Positions 38,060 to 48,393 of a stretch of 64,000 bases of DNA are shown here, piece by piece; within the stretch, counting starts at the first letter, position 1, and each line of letters opens with the position of its first letter. The stretch covers positions 662,025-726,024 of the forward strand of contig NZ_JAPCZG010000001.1 in assembly GCF_025938155.1 (NCBI RefSeq). The letters run 5' to 3'. Made by a program: the position numbers and the translations under genes. The notes under the pieces were generated by a model. That model did not search any database. It was given only the letters and a program-made list of their open reading frames with translations, and was not told the origin of the DNA. The DNA is from Novosphingobium sp. KCTC 2891 (GTDB lineage Bacteria > Pseudomonadota > Alphaproteobacteria > Sphingomonadales > Sphingomonadaceae).

Positions 38060-39853
38060 ATGCCCGTTTACAAGGCACCCACGCGCGATACCCGCTTCGT
38101 GCTCAACGAAGTCGTCGGCCTCGACAGCTACAGCCATCTCCCCGGATTCGAGGGCGCCACCCGCGACATGACCGACGCGGTGATCGAGGAAGCCGGCCGC
38201 TTCACCTCCGAGGTCCTGGCGCCGCTGAACCAGGTGGGCGACCGCGAGGGCTGCACGCGCCATGCCGATGGTGCGGTGACCACGCCAACCGGGTTCAAGG
38301 CTGCGTATGACCAGTTCCGTGAGGCGGGCTGGGGCACGCTGACCGCACCGGCCGAGTTTGGCGGACAGGGACTGCCGCACGCGATCGGCTTCGCGTTCGA
38401 GGAATACATGGGCGAGGCCAACCAGGCTTTCGCGATGTATCCGGGCCTTGCCGCCGGCGCGATCTCGGCCATCCTCGCCAAGGGCTCGCCCGAGCAGCAG
38501 GCGAAGTATCTGCCGAAGATGGTGTCGGGCGAATGGTTGGGCACGATGAACCTGACCGAGCCGCAGTGCGGCACCGACCTTGGCCTGATCCGCACCCGCG
38601 CGGAGCCCAATGCCGACGGTTCCCATGCGATCACCGGCACCAAGATCTTCATTTCGGCGGGCGACCATGACCTGACCGAAAACATCATCCACCTTGTGCT
38701 GGCCAAGACTCCGGGTGCGCCGGATTCGACCAAGGGCATCTCGCTGTTCATCGTGCCGAAGGTGCTGGTGAATGACGATGGCTCGCTGGGCGCACGCAAT
38801 GCCGTGTCGGTCGGCTCGATCGAGCACAAGATGGGCATTCACGGCAATGCCACCTGCGTGATGAACTACGACGGCGCGACGGGCTGGCTGGTGGGCGAGG
38901 AGAACAAGGGCCTTGCCGCAATGTTCATCATGATGAACGCTGCGCGCCTTGGCGTGGGCATCCAGGGATTGGCGCAGGCCGAAGTCGCCTACCAGAATGC
39001 GGTGATCTACGCCGGTGAGCGGCGACAGGGCCGTTCGCTGACGGGTGCCAAGGATCCCCAGGCCAAGGCCGATCCGCTGTTCGTCCACCCCGATGTGCGG
39101 CGGATGCTGATGGACGCCAAGACCTTCATCGAGGGGATGCGCGCGCTGTGCCTGTGGGGCGGCTTGCAGGTTGATCTCGCGCACAAGGCTGCGACCGAGG
39201 AGGAACGGCAGGAAGCCGACGACCTGATCGGCCTGCTGACCCCGGTCATCAAGGGCTACGGCACCGACATGGGCTACAAGACCGCGACCGATATGCAGCA
39301 GGTCTGGGGCGGTCACGGCTACATCGTAGAAAACGGCATGGACCAGTTCGTGCGCGATGCGCGCATCGCCATGATCTACGAAGGCGCGAACGGCGTGCAG
39401 GCGATGGATCTCGCCGGGCGCAAGCTGGCGCAGAACGGCGGGCGTGCCATCCAGCGCTTCTTCAAGCTGGTAGACGATGAATGCGCTTCGGTGGGCGATG
39501 ACCCCACGTTGAAACTGGTGGCGGAACGGCTCGCCAAGGTGAACGGCGAACTGAAGGCATCGACCATGTGGTTCATGCAGAATGTCATGGCCACTCCCGA
39601 CAACCTCGGCGCCGGTGCCTATGCCTACATGACGCTGGCCGGGATCGCCTCGCTTGGCCTGATGTGGCTGAAGGTGGGCAAGGTCGCGGCGAAGGCCCAG
39701 GGCGGCGAGGACGCTCTGTTCTATCAGGCCAAGCTGACCTGCGCGAAGCACTGGGCGCTGCGCTTTGCACCGCAGGCGGGCGCGCTGCGCCGCGAGATCG
39801 AGGCCGGCGCCGAAACGATCATGGCGCTGCCGCCGGAGGCATTCGCGGCCTGA
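38060..39853 (+). CDS. Long-form acyl-CoA dehydrogenase (DmdC/FadE-like)
   Basis: 597 residues, longer than ordinary 380-residue acyl-CoA dehydrogenases because of a C-terminal extra domain. FAD/substrate-binding motifs: MNLTEPQCGTDLGLIRTRA, KIFISAGDHDLTENIIHLVLAK and the GGHGYIVENGMDQFVRDARIAMIYEGANGVQAMDL block with the catalytic Glu in YEGANG. The size and motif match the group that includes 3-methylmercaptopropionyl-CoA dehydrogenase (DmdC), but most members act on other acyl-CoAs. It is probably under control of the adjacent MerR gene. RBS: AAGGA 7 bases before the ATG. Confidence 0.93.
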   Translation: MPVYKAPTRDTRFVLNEVVGLDSYSHLPGFEGATRDMTDAVIEEAGRFTSEVLAPLNQVGDREGCTRHADGAVTTPTGFKAAYDQFREAGWGTLTAPAEFGGQGLPHAIGFAFEEYMGEANQAFAMYPGLAAGAISAILAKGSPEQQAKYLPKMVSGEWLGTMNLTEPQCGTDLGLIRTRAEPNADGSHAITGTKIFISAGDHDLTENIIHLVLAKTPGAPDSTKGISLFIVPKVLVNDDGSLGARNAVSVGSIEHKMGIHGNATCVMNYDGATGWLVGEENKGLAAMFIMMNAARLGVGIQGLAQAEVAYQNAVIYAGERRQGRSLTGAKDPQAKADPLFVHPDVRRMLMDAKTFIEGMRALCLWGGLQVDLAHKAATEEERQEADDLIGLLTPVIKGYGTDMGYKTATDMQQVWGGHGYIVENGMDQFVRDARIAMIYEGANGVQAMDLAGRKLAQNGGRAIQRFFKLVDDECASVGDDPTLKLVAERLAKVNGELKASTMWFMQNVMATPDNLGAGAYAYMTLAGIASLGLMWLKVGKVAAKAQGGEDALFYQAKLTCAKHWALRFAPQAGALRREIEAGAETIMALPPEAFAA

Positions 39854-39874
39854 TCCTCGCACAGAACCTAAGGG

Positions 39875-39912
39875 GAAGGGCGGTCCATCGCGGGCTGCCC
39901 TTCGCCGTTTGT
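39875..39912 (+). terminator. Possible terminator after the acyl-CoA dehydrogenase
   Basis: Stem GAAGGGC/GCCCTTC (39875-39881 with 39897-39903), followed by GCCGTTTGTTC. The T content is weak. Confidence 0.4.
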
Positions 39913-39925
39913 TCATTGGTCGGCA

Positions 39926-39965
39926 TTGACCATACCGGCGTTTCCCGCTTAATCGCGTGATTAAG
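39926..39965 (+). promoter_or_regulatory. Promoter with overlapping perfect palindrome upstream of the NTF2-kinase gene (site A)
   Basis: TTGACC (39926-39931), a 17-base spacer and TTAATC (39949-39954) form a plausible promoter. The -10 lies inside the perfect inverted repeat CTTAATC-GCGT-GATTAAG (39948-39965), placed so that a bound repressor would block RNA polymerase. Confidence 0.6.
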
Positions 39966-39979
39966 AACGGGAGAGAAGA

Positions 39980-41437
39980 ATGGCGCACCGCAGCCCCAAG
40001 GAGCTGATCGAGCTTTACTGGACCGAGGTCTGGAACAACCGCCGGACCGAGATGATGAAGGAACTGTGCGCCGATCCGATCATCCGCCACGATCCGGGCA
40101 GCGTGACTGCGCTTTCGCTTGAAGACCAGATGGCGCGGGTGCGCCAGCAGTCGGAGCGGCTGGAACCCTATTTCGAGCACGAGGTGCTCCATGCCGACGA
40201 TACCTACGTCACCTCTGTGTGGAACATGCACACGCGAAAGGGCGAGCGTATCGAACTGTGCGGGATCGAGGTGTTCAAGGCGGTAGACGGCAAGTTCACC
40301 GATTGCTGGAATTCGAGCTATGAACCGGGCCGGTGGGGCCGCGAGGGTGATGCGGCGGTGCCGGACAACCTGCCCGAGCCGGCCATGATCGCGGGCGCCG
40401 ACCAGATCACTGCGCCGTGGGTGCAGGCGATGTTCCAGCACGCCGGGGTCGATGCGCCCCGCGTGAGCATGGTGTCCACCCGCGCGATCGGCCACGGCAA
40501 CATGTCGCAGACGATCCATGCCCAGATCACCTACAACGCCAATGCCGCCAATGCGGTGAACTCGGTGGTGTGCAAGCTGACCTCGGCCGTGCCGCAGGCG
40601 GTGGAAATCGCGGGCGCGCACAATGTCTATGGCCGCGAATGCGCGGTCTATGAATACCTGGGCGATACGCCGCCGCTGTCGGTCCCGCGCGCGTTCTGGC
40701 GCAACGTTGGCGCGGAGGGCCGCGCGATCAACCTCGTCCTCGAGGACCTGACCGAGCGGACGCGCGCCGGCGACCAGATCGCCGGATGCTCCGTGGCCGA
40801 GGCCGAAGCGGTGGGTGCGGAACTGGCCAAGCTCCATGCCGCCAGCTGGAAGGATGCACGGCTCGACAACGCGGACTGGCTCTACGACCGGCGCGGCGGC
40901 GCGGCGCAGGCGGCCGAAGGTTTCGCGCTGGCGGCGACCGAATGGCGGCGGCGCTTTGCCGGGCGGATCGATCCGGCATTGCTGGACGCGATCGACGCCT
41001 TCGTGCCGAAAATGCACGACGCAATCATGGCCGCATCCGATGGGCCGACGCTGATCCATGGCGAGCCGCGCGTGGACAATATCCTGTTCGAGGACAGCGC
41101 CCAAGGGCCGCGTGCCTGGCTGATCGACTGGCAGTTCGCCGACCGGGGAAGCCCGATGTTCGACCTCGCCTATTTCCTTTCCGGCTCGCTTTCGCCGGAA
41201 GACCGGCGTGCCTGCGAGGCAGGGCTGATCGAACGCCACGTGGCAACCATCGCGGCGGTTGATCCGGCCTATGGCGTGGAACAGGCACGGGCCGAATACG
41301 CAGCATCGCTGCCGGTGGCCCTGCAGTTCACCGTGGGAGCGGCGCTGGCGATGCCGGAAACCGATCACAACGACCGGCTGCTGCTGGCGCTGGCCGAACG
41401 AAACGTCGCGGCCCTGCGCGACTGGGGGCTGGTCTAG
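39980..41437 (+). CDS. NTF2/SnoaL-like domain fused to APH/ecdysteroid-kinase-like domain
   Basis: 485 residues in two parts. Residues 1-120 are SnoaL/NTF2-like (PKELIELYWTEVWNNRRTEMMKELCADPIIRHDPG...FKAVDGKFTDCWNSS). From about 130 to the end the protein is a kinase of the choline/ecdysteroid-kinase type, with NLVLEDLTER and the catalytic loop HGEPRVDNILF plus LIDWQFADRGSPMFDLAYFL. The catalytic Asp of the usual HGD motif is Glu here (E362), while the metal Asp (D383) is kept. It follows an acyl-CoA dehydrogenase gene but has its own promoter/operator. RBS GGGAGAGAAG. Substrate unknown. Confidence 0.85.
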   Translation: MAHRSPKELIELYWTEVWNNRRTEMMKELCADPIIRHDPGSVTALSLEDQMARVRQQSERLEPYFEHEVLHADDTYVTSVWNMHTRKGERIELCGIEVFKAVDGKFTDCWNSSYEPGRWGREGDAAVPDNLPEPAMIAGADQITAPWVQAMFQHAGVDAPRVSMVSTRAIGHGNMSQTIHAQITYNANAANAVNSVVCKLTSAVPQAVEIAGAHNVYGRECAVYEYLGDTPPLSVPRAFWRNVGAEGRAINLVLEDLTERTRAGDQIAGCSVAEAEAVGAELAKLHAASWKDARLDNADWLYDRRGGAAQAAEGFALAATEWRRRFAGRIDPALLDAIDAFVPKMHDAIMAASDGPTLIHGEPRVDNILFEDSAQGPRAWLIDWQFADRGSPMFDLAYFLSGSLSPEDRRACEAGLIERHVATIAAVDPAYGVEQARAEYAASLPVALQFTVGAALAMPETDHNDRLLLALAERNVAALRDWGLV

Positions 41438-42141
41438 GCCAGCACTTCGTCGAGCAGATTGACCAGCGCCGACCACGATTGACGGTCGGCGCTGGCGTCA
41501 TAGCCGATGGCGGGAACGCCGCGTGCGTCGCTGCCGGGATCGGTGAAGCCGTGCTTCACGCCGCTGTAGCTGTGGAAGTGCCAGTTGGCGCCCGCCGCGT
41601 CCATTTCCTCCCAGAAGGCCAGCACCTGGTCGCGCGGGGCGAGCGGGTCGGCATCGCCGTGGCAGACGAGGATACGCGGACGCACCGGAACGTCGGCACT
41701 GGCCTTGCGTTCGGTGTTCAGTAGTCCGTGGAAGCTTGCCACCGCGACAAGGTCCTCGCCTGCGCGCGCCGCTTCGAGAACGGCCTGCCCCCCCTGACAA
41801 TAGCCGATGGCGGCAATCGGCAGCCCTTGCGCTTCCGGCCGCGCGCGCAAGGCGGCAATGCCCGCCGAAATACGCGCGCGATAAACGTCGACCTCGGCCT
41901 TGAGCGCGGCGGAAAGCTGCTGCGAATGGGCGAAGTCGGCCACGGGCGTGCCGTAGAAATCGGCTACCATCGCCAGATACCCGGCGTCCGCGAGCATCTT
42001 CGCCCGTCGTTCCATCGGCGGGTTGAAGTTCATGATCGTGGGGAAGATCAAAACGGCGGCGCGCGGCGCGCCTTCGGGGCGGGCAAGCCACCCCGTCAGC
42101 GCGGTGCCGCCATCGGCATAGGCGATCTTCTCCAGCGCCAT
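41434..42141 (-). CDS. Dienelactone hydrolase-family protein
   Basis: 235 residues, alpha/beta hydrolase of the DLH type. Nucleophile elbow GYCQGG with Cys (about residue 114), acid in CHGDADPLAP, and His in VKHGFTDPG. LVCHGDADP and FHSYSGVKHGF are classic for this family. It may hydrolyse a lactone or ester, but many homologues have no known substrate. It lies 7 bases downstream of cysK on the same strand and overlaps the end of the convergent kinase gene by 4 bases. Confidence 0.9.
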   Translation of the reverse strand: MALEKIAYADGGTALTGWLARPEGAPRAAVLIFPTIMNFNPPMERRAKMLADAGYLAMVADFYGTPVADFAHSQQLSAALKAEVDVYRARISAGIAALRARPEAQGLPIAAIGYCQGGQAVLEAARAGEDLVAVASFHGLLNTERKASADVPVRPRILVCHGDADPLAPRDQVLAFWEEMDAAGANWHFHSYSGVKHGFTDPGSDARGVPAIGYDASADRQSWSALVNLLDEVLA

Positions 42142-42148
42142 GGTCCGC

Positions 42149-43066
<918 letters not shown>

Positions 43067-43091
43067 GTCGCTTGCTCCTTAGGTGTGAGCT

Positions 43092-44363
43092 TCAGGTGTA
43101 CTTTGCGGAAAAGGTCCGGGCCCGGCGAAGTTCCGGGTACCAGACTGCCCACAATATGGTGACGACTATCGCACCCACGCCGCCGAATACAACTGCGCCC
43201 GTTGCACCGATCAGCGCAGCGGCGACGCCGGACTGCATTTCGCCGAGTTCGTTCGAGGCAGAGATGGCGAGGCCCGAGATCGAGGACACGCGCCCGCGCA
43301 CCGCGTCGGGTGTATGCAGCTGGACCAGCGTGTTGCGAATAAAGACGGAAATCATGTCCGCCGCGCCGATCGCCGCAAGCAGCGCCAGCGAGAGGAAGAA
43401 ATTGCGCGAGAAAGCGAAGGCGACCGTAGCCGCGCCGAAGGCCGCCACTGCGACCAGCATCTTGGTGCCGACGTCGCTCTCGATGGGCTTTCTGGAAAGC
43501 ATCGCCGCGACCAGCGCCGCGCCAAGGCCCGGCATCGCGCGCATGAAGCCGAGGCCATAGGAGCCGACCGCATGACCATCGATGGTGAGGATGTCGCGCG
43601 CGAAGACCGGCAGCAGCGCGGTGGCCCCGCCCAGCAGCACGGCGAACAGGTCGAGCGTGATGCAGCCCAGCAGGAACCGGTCGTTCCACACGAAGGACAG
43701 GCCCTCACGGATCTGGCGCACGGGGTGGACGTTGCGGTTGCCTTCGGGCGGGGGCAGGCGGCGGATACCGAACACGCCCACGGCCGCGACCGCCAGCAGC
43801 ACGGTCGAAAGCCAGTAGGGCAGCGAATCGTGCGCGGCGAACAGCAGGCCGGCGATGGCCGGGCCGCCGACCGAGCCGGTCTGCCACGCCATCGAGTTGA
43901 TCGCGATGGCGCGCGGCATCAGCGGCGCGGGAACGATATTGGGCGCGATCGAGGCCAGCGCCGGCCCGATGAATACGCGCGCCGTGCCGTGCAGCGCACC
44001 CAGCCCGAACAGCAAGGGCAGCGTGAGCAGGTGCATGGTCGTTGCCAGTGCCAGCGTGAGCGCCACGGTCATGTCCAGCAGGACCGCCACGCCTGTCACC
44101 GTGCGCCGGTCGAAGCGGTCCGCCACGACGCCGGCCACCGGCGTCAGCAGGAACAGCGGCAGGAACTGCGCGAGGCCAAGCAGGCCGAGTTGGAACGAAG
44201 CCTCGCCGATGCTCATCCCGTAATGGCTGCGGGCGACGTCGTAGAGCTGGTATCCCAGGATCACGACCATGCCGGTGGTGGCGACGACCGAAGTAAATCG
44301 GGCGAGCCAGAAGCGGCGATAGTCAGGGATCTGGAGCGGCGAGGTGGGTTCGGGAGCAGACAC
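43092..44363 (-). CDS. MFS transporter, EntS-like
   Basis: 423 residues from a GTG start that begins the short soluble N-terminus before PDYRRFWLARFTSVVATTGMVV. About twelve hydrophobic segments; MFS signature AGVVADRFDRRTVTGVAVLLD between helices 2 and 3, and a central cytoplasmic loop (RRLPPPEGNRNVHPVRQIREGLSFVW). The length and loop type match the EntS/MFS_3 group of exporters (siderophores, drugs). It sits between a ZnuD-like receptor and cysK on one strand, so a metal- or thiol-related substrate is possible but unproven. Confidence 0.88.
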   Translation of the reverse strand: MSAPEPTSPLQIPDYRRFWLARFTSVVATTGMVVILGYQLYDVARSHYGMSIGEASFQLGLLGLAQFLPLFLLTPVAGVVADRFDRRTVTGVAVLLDMTVALTLALATTMHLLTLPLLFGLGALHGTARVFIGPALASIAPNIVPAPLMPRAIAINSMAWQTGSVGGPAIAGLLFAAHDSLPYWLSTVLLAVAAVGVFGIRRLPPPEGNRNVHPVRQIREGLSFVWNDRFLLGCITLDLFAVLLGGATALLPVFARDILTIDGHAVGSYGLGFMRAMPGLGAALVAAMLSRKPIESDVGTKMLVAVAAFGAATVAFAFSRNFFLSLALLAAIGAADMISVFIRNTLVQLHTPDAVRGRVSSISGLAISASNELGEMQSGVAAALIGATGAVVFGGVGAIVVTILWAVWYPELRRARTFSAKYT

Positions 44364-44419
44364 GCGCCTTACGTGGCAGCGCGCCGCTCCCTTGCCAAGC
44401 AAGCAATTCTAATCGGTTC

Positions 44420-46546
44420 TCAAATCTTCAGCGAGACCGTGAGGCGCACATCGCGGCCCGCGACGGGGACGAAATCGCGCGTTTCCGAAGTGGCGAGGCG
44501 GCCTGTCACGTCGAGCAGGTTGTCGCCCGACAGGATGAGCGAGAGCGGGCCGTCCTTACCCTGCGGCCGCCAGGTGAGGCTGGCATTGACGAGCGTGAAG
44601 CCGTCCACGCGGTTCTCGTTGGCGGCGACGCGGTTCTGCGCGGCATTGCGGATCACTTCGCCGCGCGCGCCGAACCGGTCGCTGTCGAACTCGATCCCGC
44701 CGCGCAGGCGCATCGGCGGGATGCGCGGGGCGGGGCCAATGTTCTTCAGCTGCGCATGGACATAGTCCAGCCCGCCATCAAGCGAGACCGAATTGCCGTC
44801 GCCCCATTCCAGCGCCTTGACCGAAGCTTCGGCCTCGATTCCGCGGAAGTTGGCGGGCACCTGCACGAACTGGTAGACAGGATAGCCCTCGATCGCGTCG
44901 CCGGTGGGAAGCGGTGCGATGTAGTCCTTGAAGCGCGTGGCGTAGGCAGTGACCGATCCGGCGAAGCGGTCTCCGTGGAAACGCACGCCGCCTTCGACCG
45001 AATCCGAACGCTCCTTGCGGAAGTTCGGGTTGCCGCGCTCGTAGGACTGGGTGGCATCGTGGATGCCGTCGATGAACAGTTCCTCTGCGCTCGGCGCGCG
45101 TTCACCGTGCGTCGCGGACAGGCTGACGGTGACGGATTCAACCGGGTGCCAAGCCAGGCCGAGGCCGGCGGAATACTGGTCATAACCACGATGCAGGCCG
45201 TCCTTGGTGGCGATCTTCGTGTTTTCGTAGCGGGCGCTGCCTTCCAGATCGACCGGGCCGAGCGAGACCTGCTGCCGGGTGAAGGCAGCGAAACGGTCGG
45301 TCGTCGAATCCGGGATCAGCCGCTCGTCGCCCACCACTGTCAGGTCACGGGTGGAGAACTGCACGCCGCTCTGGCCGCGCCATGCCCCGTGCTTCGCCTG
45401 CACCAGATCGAGGCGGCTTTCGATGGCCTTGTTGAAGAACTGCGTGGCAGGCACGCCGCCGTGAATCTCCGCGTGGGTGTAGTCGCCATAGGCCGCGCGC
45501 AGGTCCAGCCGGTCAAGGAAGCCGGTGAGGTTGACGCTGCCGCGCAGGTCATAGCGGGTCTGACGCAGCGAGATGGAAACCGGGTCGGGATTGCCCACGG
45601 CGGGGCGCGGCGGAATGCCGTAGTCGCTGGCCAGCCGTTCTACCGAGATGCCCAGGCTGCCGCCCGCGTCGATGAAGGCGAGGCCGCCGCCCACGGTATA
45701 GCCATGTGCCCACGAATTCGACAGGCGCCCGCGCGCATTGACCTGTGTGGTAAGGTCGGCCGCGCCGGCAAGGTCGCCAGTGTCGGCAAGGTCCGCGGCG
45801 GCGACCAGCGTGCTCGCGCGCAGTTCGGGCGAGAGGACGTTGCCGCCCACGCGCAAGTCATTGGCGTGATTGTAGCTTGCGTCGAAGTGGGCCGCGAGGC
45901 GCGGGGCCAGTGCGACATCCACCGCGCCGCCCACGTTCACCGCGTCGGCCGCCGTGCCGTAGGAGCCAAGCGCTGTGACGGAGACGGGCTTGTCCGGCAT
46001 GGCGCGCGGGATGCGGCGGTCGATGGCGTTAACCGCGCCGCCCGCCGGGTCGCTTGCGTAGAGCAGCACGGCAGGGCCGTGGAGCACATCGATGTGATCG
46101 ACGTTCAGCGTATCGAGCGCGACGCCGTGGTCGGAGGAAACCGAGGAAGCGTCGAGCGAGCCGATGCCATCGGTCAGCACCTGCACGCGCGGGCCGTCGA
46201 AGCCGCGCAGCACCGGGCGCGAGGCCCCGGGGGCGAAACCGCTGGTCGATACGCCGGGCAGCTTGGCCAGCATGGCGCCGATCTGCGGCTGGGCGTTGCG
46301 GGCAAGCTGGTCTCCGGTCATCACCACGGGTGCGGAAATGCTGTCACGGTCGCCGGTGATCAGCCGCCCCGAAACGATGATCGGCGTGTGGCCAGCGTCA
46401 TCCGGGACGGCAGGATCGGGGTGTTCCGGGCTTTCGCCGGTGGTCGGCGCAGGCGGCGGCGCATCGGCCGCGAAAGCGGCCGTGGGAAGCATGGCGGGGG
46501 AAAGCAGCAGGCCGGCAAGCGCGGTGCTGCGAAGAAGCGAGCGCAT
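44420..46546 (-). CDS. ZnuD-like TonB-dependent receptor (probable zinc uptake)
   Basis: 708 residues from the ATG at 46546; a TTG 15 bases upstream is an alternative. Signal peptide RSLLRSTALAGLLLSPAMLPTAAFA. The plug carries the ZnuD-type block VSSDHGVALDTLNVDHIDVLHGPAVLLYASDPAGGAVNAIDRRIP, and the barrel has HGERAPSAEELFIDGIHDATQSYERGNPNFRKERSDSVEGGVRF, both typical of ZnuD/zinc-heme receptors. A Zur-box-like palindrome lies 60 bases upstream, supporting zinc-repressed expression. The MFS and cysK genes follow on the same strand. Confidence 0.9.
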   Translation of the reverse strand: MRSLLRSTALAGLLLSPAMLPTAAFAADAPPPAPTTGESPEHPDPAVPDDAGHTPIIVSGRLITGDRDSISAPVVMTGDQLARNAQPQIGAMLAKLPGVSTSGFAPGASRPVLRGFDGPRVQVLTDGIGSLDASSVSSDHGVALDTLNVDHIDVLHGPAVLLYASDPAGGAVNAIDRRIPRAMPDKPVSVTALGSYGTAADAVNVGGAVDVALAPRLAAHFDASYNHANDLRVGGNVLSPELRASTLVAAADLADTGDLAGAADLTTQVNARGRLSNSWAHGYTVGGGLAFIDAGGSLGISVERLASDYGIPPRPAVGNPDPVSISLRQTRYDLRGSVNLTGFLDRLDLRAAYGDYTHAEIHGGVPATQFFNKAIESRLDLVQAKHGAWRGQSGVQFSTRDLTVVGDERLIPDSTTDRFAAFTRQQVSLGPVDLEGSARYENTKIATKDGLHRGYDQYSAGLGLAWHPVESVTVSLSATHGERAPSAEELFIDGIHDATQSYERGNPNFRKERSDSVEGGVRFHGDRFAGSVTAYATRFKDYIAPLPTGDAIEGYPVYQFVQVPANFRGIEAEASVKALEWGDGNSVSLDGGLDYVHAQLKNIGPAPRIPPMRLRGGIEFDSDRFGARGEVIRNAAQNRVAANENRVDGFTLVNASLTWRPQGKDGPLSLILSGDNLLDVTGRLATSETRDFVPVAGRDVRLTVSLKI

Positions 46547-46606
46547 CGTGAGCGAGGTCAAGGGAGGGGCACCCGTTGTTGATGTTGTGATGCCGCTCTA
46601 ATGACA

Positions 46607-46621
46607 TGATATAATATATCA
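46607..46621. promoter_or_regulatory. Zur-box-like palindrome upstream of the ZnuD-like receptor
   Basis: TGATATAATATATCA is a perfect 7-bp inverted repeat about one central base, matching the Zur pattern TGTTATANTATAACA at 12 of its 14 defined positions. It lies 61-75 bases before the start codon, in an unusually AT-rich patch. Confidence 0.65.
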
Positions 46622-46676
46622 AGCCCGATGCGACGTCAGGCATCAAAAAGGGTGGCGCTCGCCTGCAGTGGGGCGA

Positions 46677-47018
46677 TCAGCGTCCCGTGCGCAGGCGTGG
46701 GTTGGGCTGTAGTCCCTTGATCAGGCGCATGAAATCATCCTGCCGGATGATCCGTTCGAACTGGAATCCCGCGCGTTCCCCGTCATTCCAGACAAGAAAC
46801 GCTTCGATCCGTCCGATGTGCTGGAGGCGAATGGTGATGCGCTCCCCACGGCCCAGCTCGGTCGCGCCCCTGATCATGAAGCCCGTGGTCGACAGGTTGG
46901 CGATGTTCATCATTACGTCGCCCAGGACGCGATGCTCGGCGATGACCGGCAGGTTTACCGGGTGGCGCGCTGCATGGCGCTGGTCGGTAACGGAAAGCTG
47001 GGCGCCGCCGGACATCAT
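46677..47018 (-). CDS. PilZ-domain protein
   Basis: 113 residues, essentially one PilZ domain. The c-di-GMP binding elements are present in usual order: RHAARHPVNLPV (RxxxR) near residue 14, then the NLSTTGFMIRG (D/NxSxxG) segment near residue 41. It is therefore a likely single-domain c-di-GMP receptor acting on motility, biofilm or cell envelope; no partner gene is adjacent. Two consecutive ATGs are possible starts. Confidence 0.88.
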   Translation of the reverse strand: MMSGGAQLSVTDQRHAARHPVNLPVIAEHRVLGDVMMNIANLSTTGFMIRGATELGRGERITIRLQHIGRIEAFLVWNDGERAGFQFERIIRQDDFMRLIKGLQPNPRLRTGR

Positions 47019-47131
47019 TGCTCCTTGCCGAATGGGGTCTTGGAGGCGTTTTGATCCGAAATGGCTTATATTTCGTAAAGTTGCGGCAACGGACTGCCGG
47101 GCAGGTGACGGAGCCCGGCAGGAATTTTCCG

Positions 47132-48361
47132 TTAAGCAGACCTCAGGATGCCGTGCTTCTTCTTGCCCGAAGAAACGCGGATTTCCTTGCCTTCCAGCAC
47201 GATACGATAGGCTTCGTCGGTCACCGCGGAGCCATCGACGCGCGCGCCGCCGCCAGCGACCAGCCGCTTGGCCTCGCCCCGGCTTGCCGCGAATCCTAGT
47301 CCGATCAGCGCATCGACAATGGAGATATCCGCTTCCGCAATGTCGAGCGTAGGCAGATCCTGCCCCAGTCCGCCGCCGGCGAAAGTGGTCGAGGCGGTGG
47401 CCTCGGCCGTCTTCGCAGCGTCCTCGCCCCGCACCAGCTTGGTCACTTCGTTGGCCAGCACCACCTTGGCGGCGTTGATCTCGCTGCCTTCGAGCGATTC
47501 GAGCCGGGCGATCTCGTCCAGCGGCAGGTCGGTGAACAAGCGCAGGAACTTGCCCACGTCGCGGTCGTCGGTGTTGCGCCAGTATTGCCAGAAATCATAG
47601 GCGGGCAGCGCATCTTCGTTGAGCCAGACGGCGCCAGCGGCGCTCTTGCCCATCTTCTTGCCATCGGCCGTGGTCAGCAGCGGAGTGGTCAGGCCGAACA
47701 CCTCGACCCCGTCCTTGCGCCGGGTCAGTTCGATCCCGTTGATGATGTTGCCCCACTGGTCGGAGCCGCCCATCTGCAAGCGGACCGCCGCCGTCTTGCA
47801 CAAATGGCGGAAGTCGTAGCCCTGCAGGATCATGTAGTTGAATTCGAGGAAGGTCATCGGCTGTTCGCGTTCCAGCCGCAGCTTCACCGAATCGAAGGTG
47901 AGCATCCGGTTGACCGTGAAATGCGTGCCGACTTCCTGAAGCAGCTCGATGTAGCCCAGCTTGCCCAGCCAGTCGTGGTTGTTGACCATCACCGCGTCGG
48001 TCGGGCCGTCGCCGAAGGTCAGCAGGCGTGAGAACACCGTGCGGATCGAGGCGATGTTGTCCTCGATCGTCTGGTCCGAAAGCATCTTGCGGCTCTCGTC
48101 GCGGCCCGTGGGGTCACCGATCCGGGTGGTACCGCCACCCATCAGCACGACCGGCTTGTGCCCGGCCTGCTGGAGGCGGCGCAGCATCATGATCTGGACG
48201 AGGCTGCCGACGTGCAGCGATGGCGCGGTCGCGTCGAAGCCGATATAACCCGGCACCACGCTCTCGTTCGCCAGCTTGTCGAGCCCTTCGGCGTCGGTCA
48301 GCTGGTGGATGTAACCACGCTCTTCGAGCAGGCGGAGCAGAGTGGACGTATATTCGGTCAT
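47132..48361 (-). CDS. tyrS: Tyrosyl-tRNA synthetase
   Basis: 409 residues from the ATG of [12 protein letters not shown]. Class I synthetase: HVGS (the HIGH motif) in [14 protein letters not shown], tyrosine pocket [30 protein letters not shown] (KMSKS loop) in [16 protein letters not shown], and a C-terminal S4-type domain ([28 protein letters not shown]). It lies 32 bases from the divergent DOMON-like gene. Confidence 0.97.
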   Translation of the reverse strand: MTEYTSTLLRLLEERGYIHQLTDAEGLDKLANESVVPGYIGFDATAPSLHVGSLVQIMMLRRLQQAGHKPVVLMGGGTTRIGDPTGRDESRKMLSDQTIEDNIASIRTVFSRLLTFGDGPTDAVMVNNHDWLGKLGYIELLQEVGTHFTVNRMLTFDSVKLRLEREQPMTFLEFNYMILQGYDFRHLCKTAAVRLQMGGSDQWGNIINGIELTRRKDGVEVFGLTTPLLTTADGKKMGKSAAGAVWLNEDALPAYDFWQYWRNTDDRDVGKFLRLFTDLPLDEIARLESLEGSEINAAKVVLANEVTKLVRGEDAAKTAEATASTTFAGGGLGQDLPTLDIAEADISIVDALIGLGFAASRGEAKRLVAGGGARVDGSAVTDEAYRIVLEGKEIRVSSGKKKHGILRSA

Positions 48362-48393
48362 AGCGCGGCGGCGCGTAGCACGGAGAATGGCGC

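Noticed and set aside
38042..41476. A long minus-strand open frame across the acyl-CoA dehydrogenase and kinase genes
   Set aside because: It spans two well-supported plus-strand genes, has His/Arg/Gly-rich composition and no recognisable motif; it is a codon-bias artefact.
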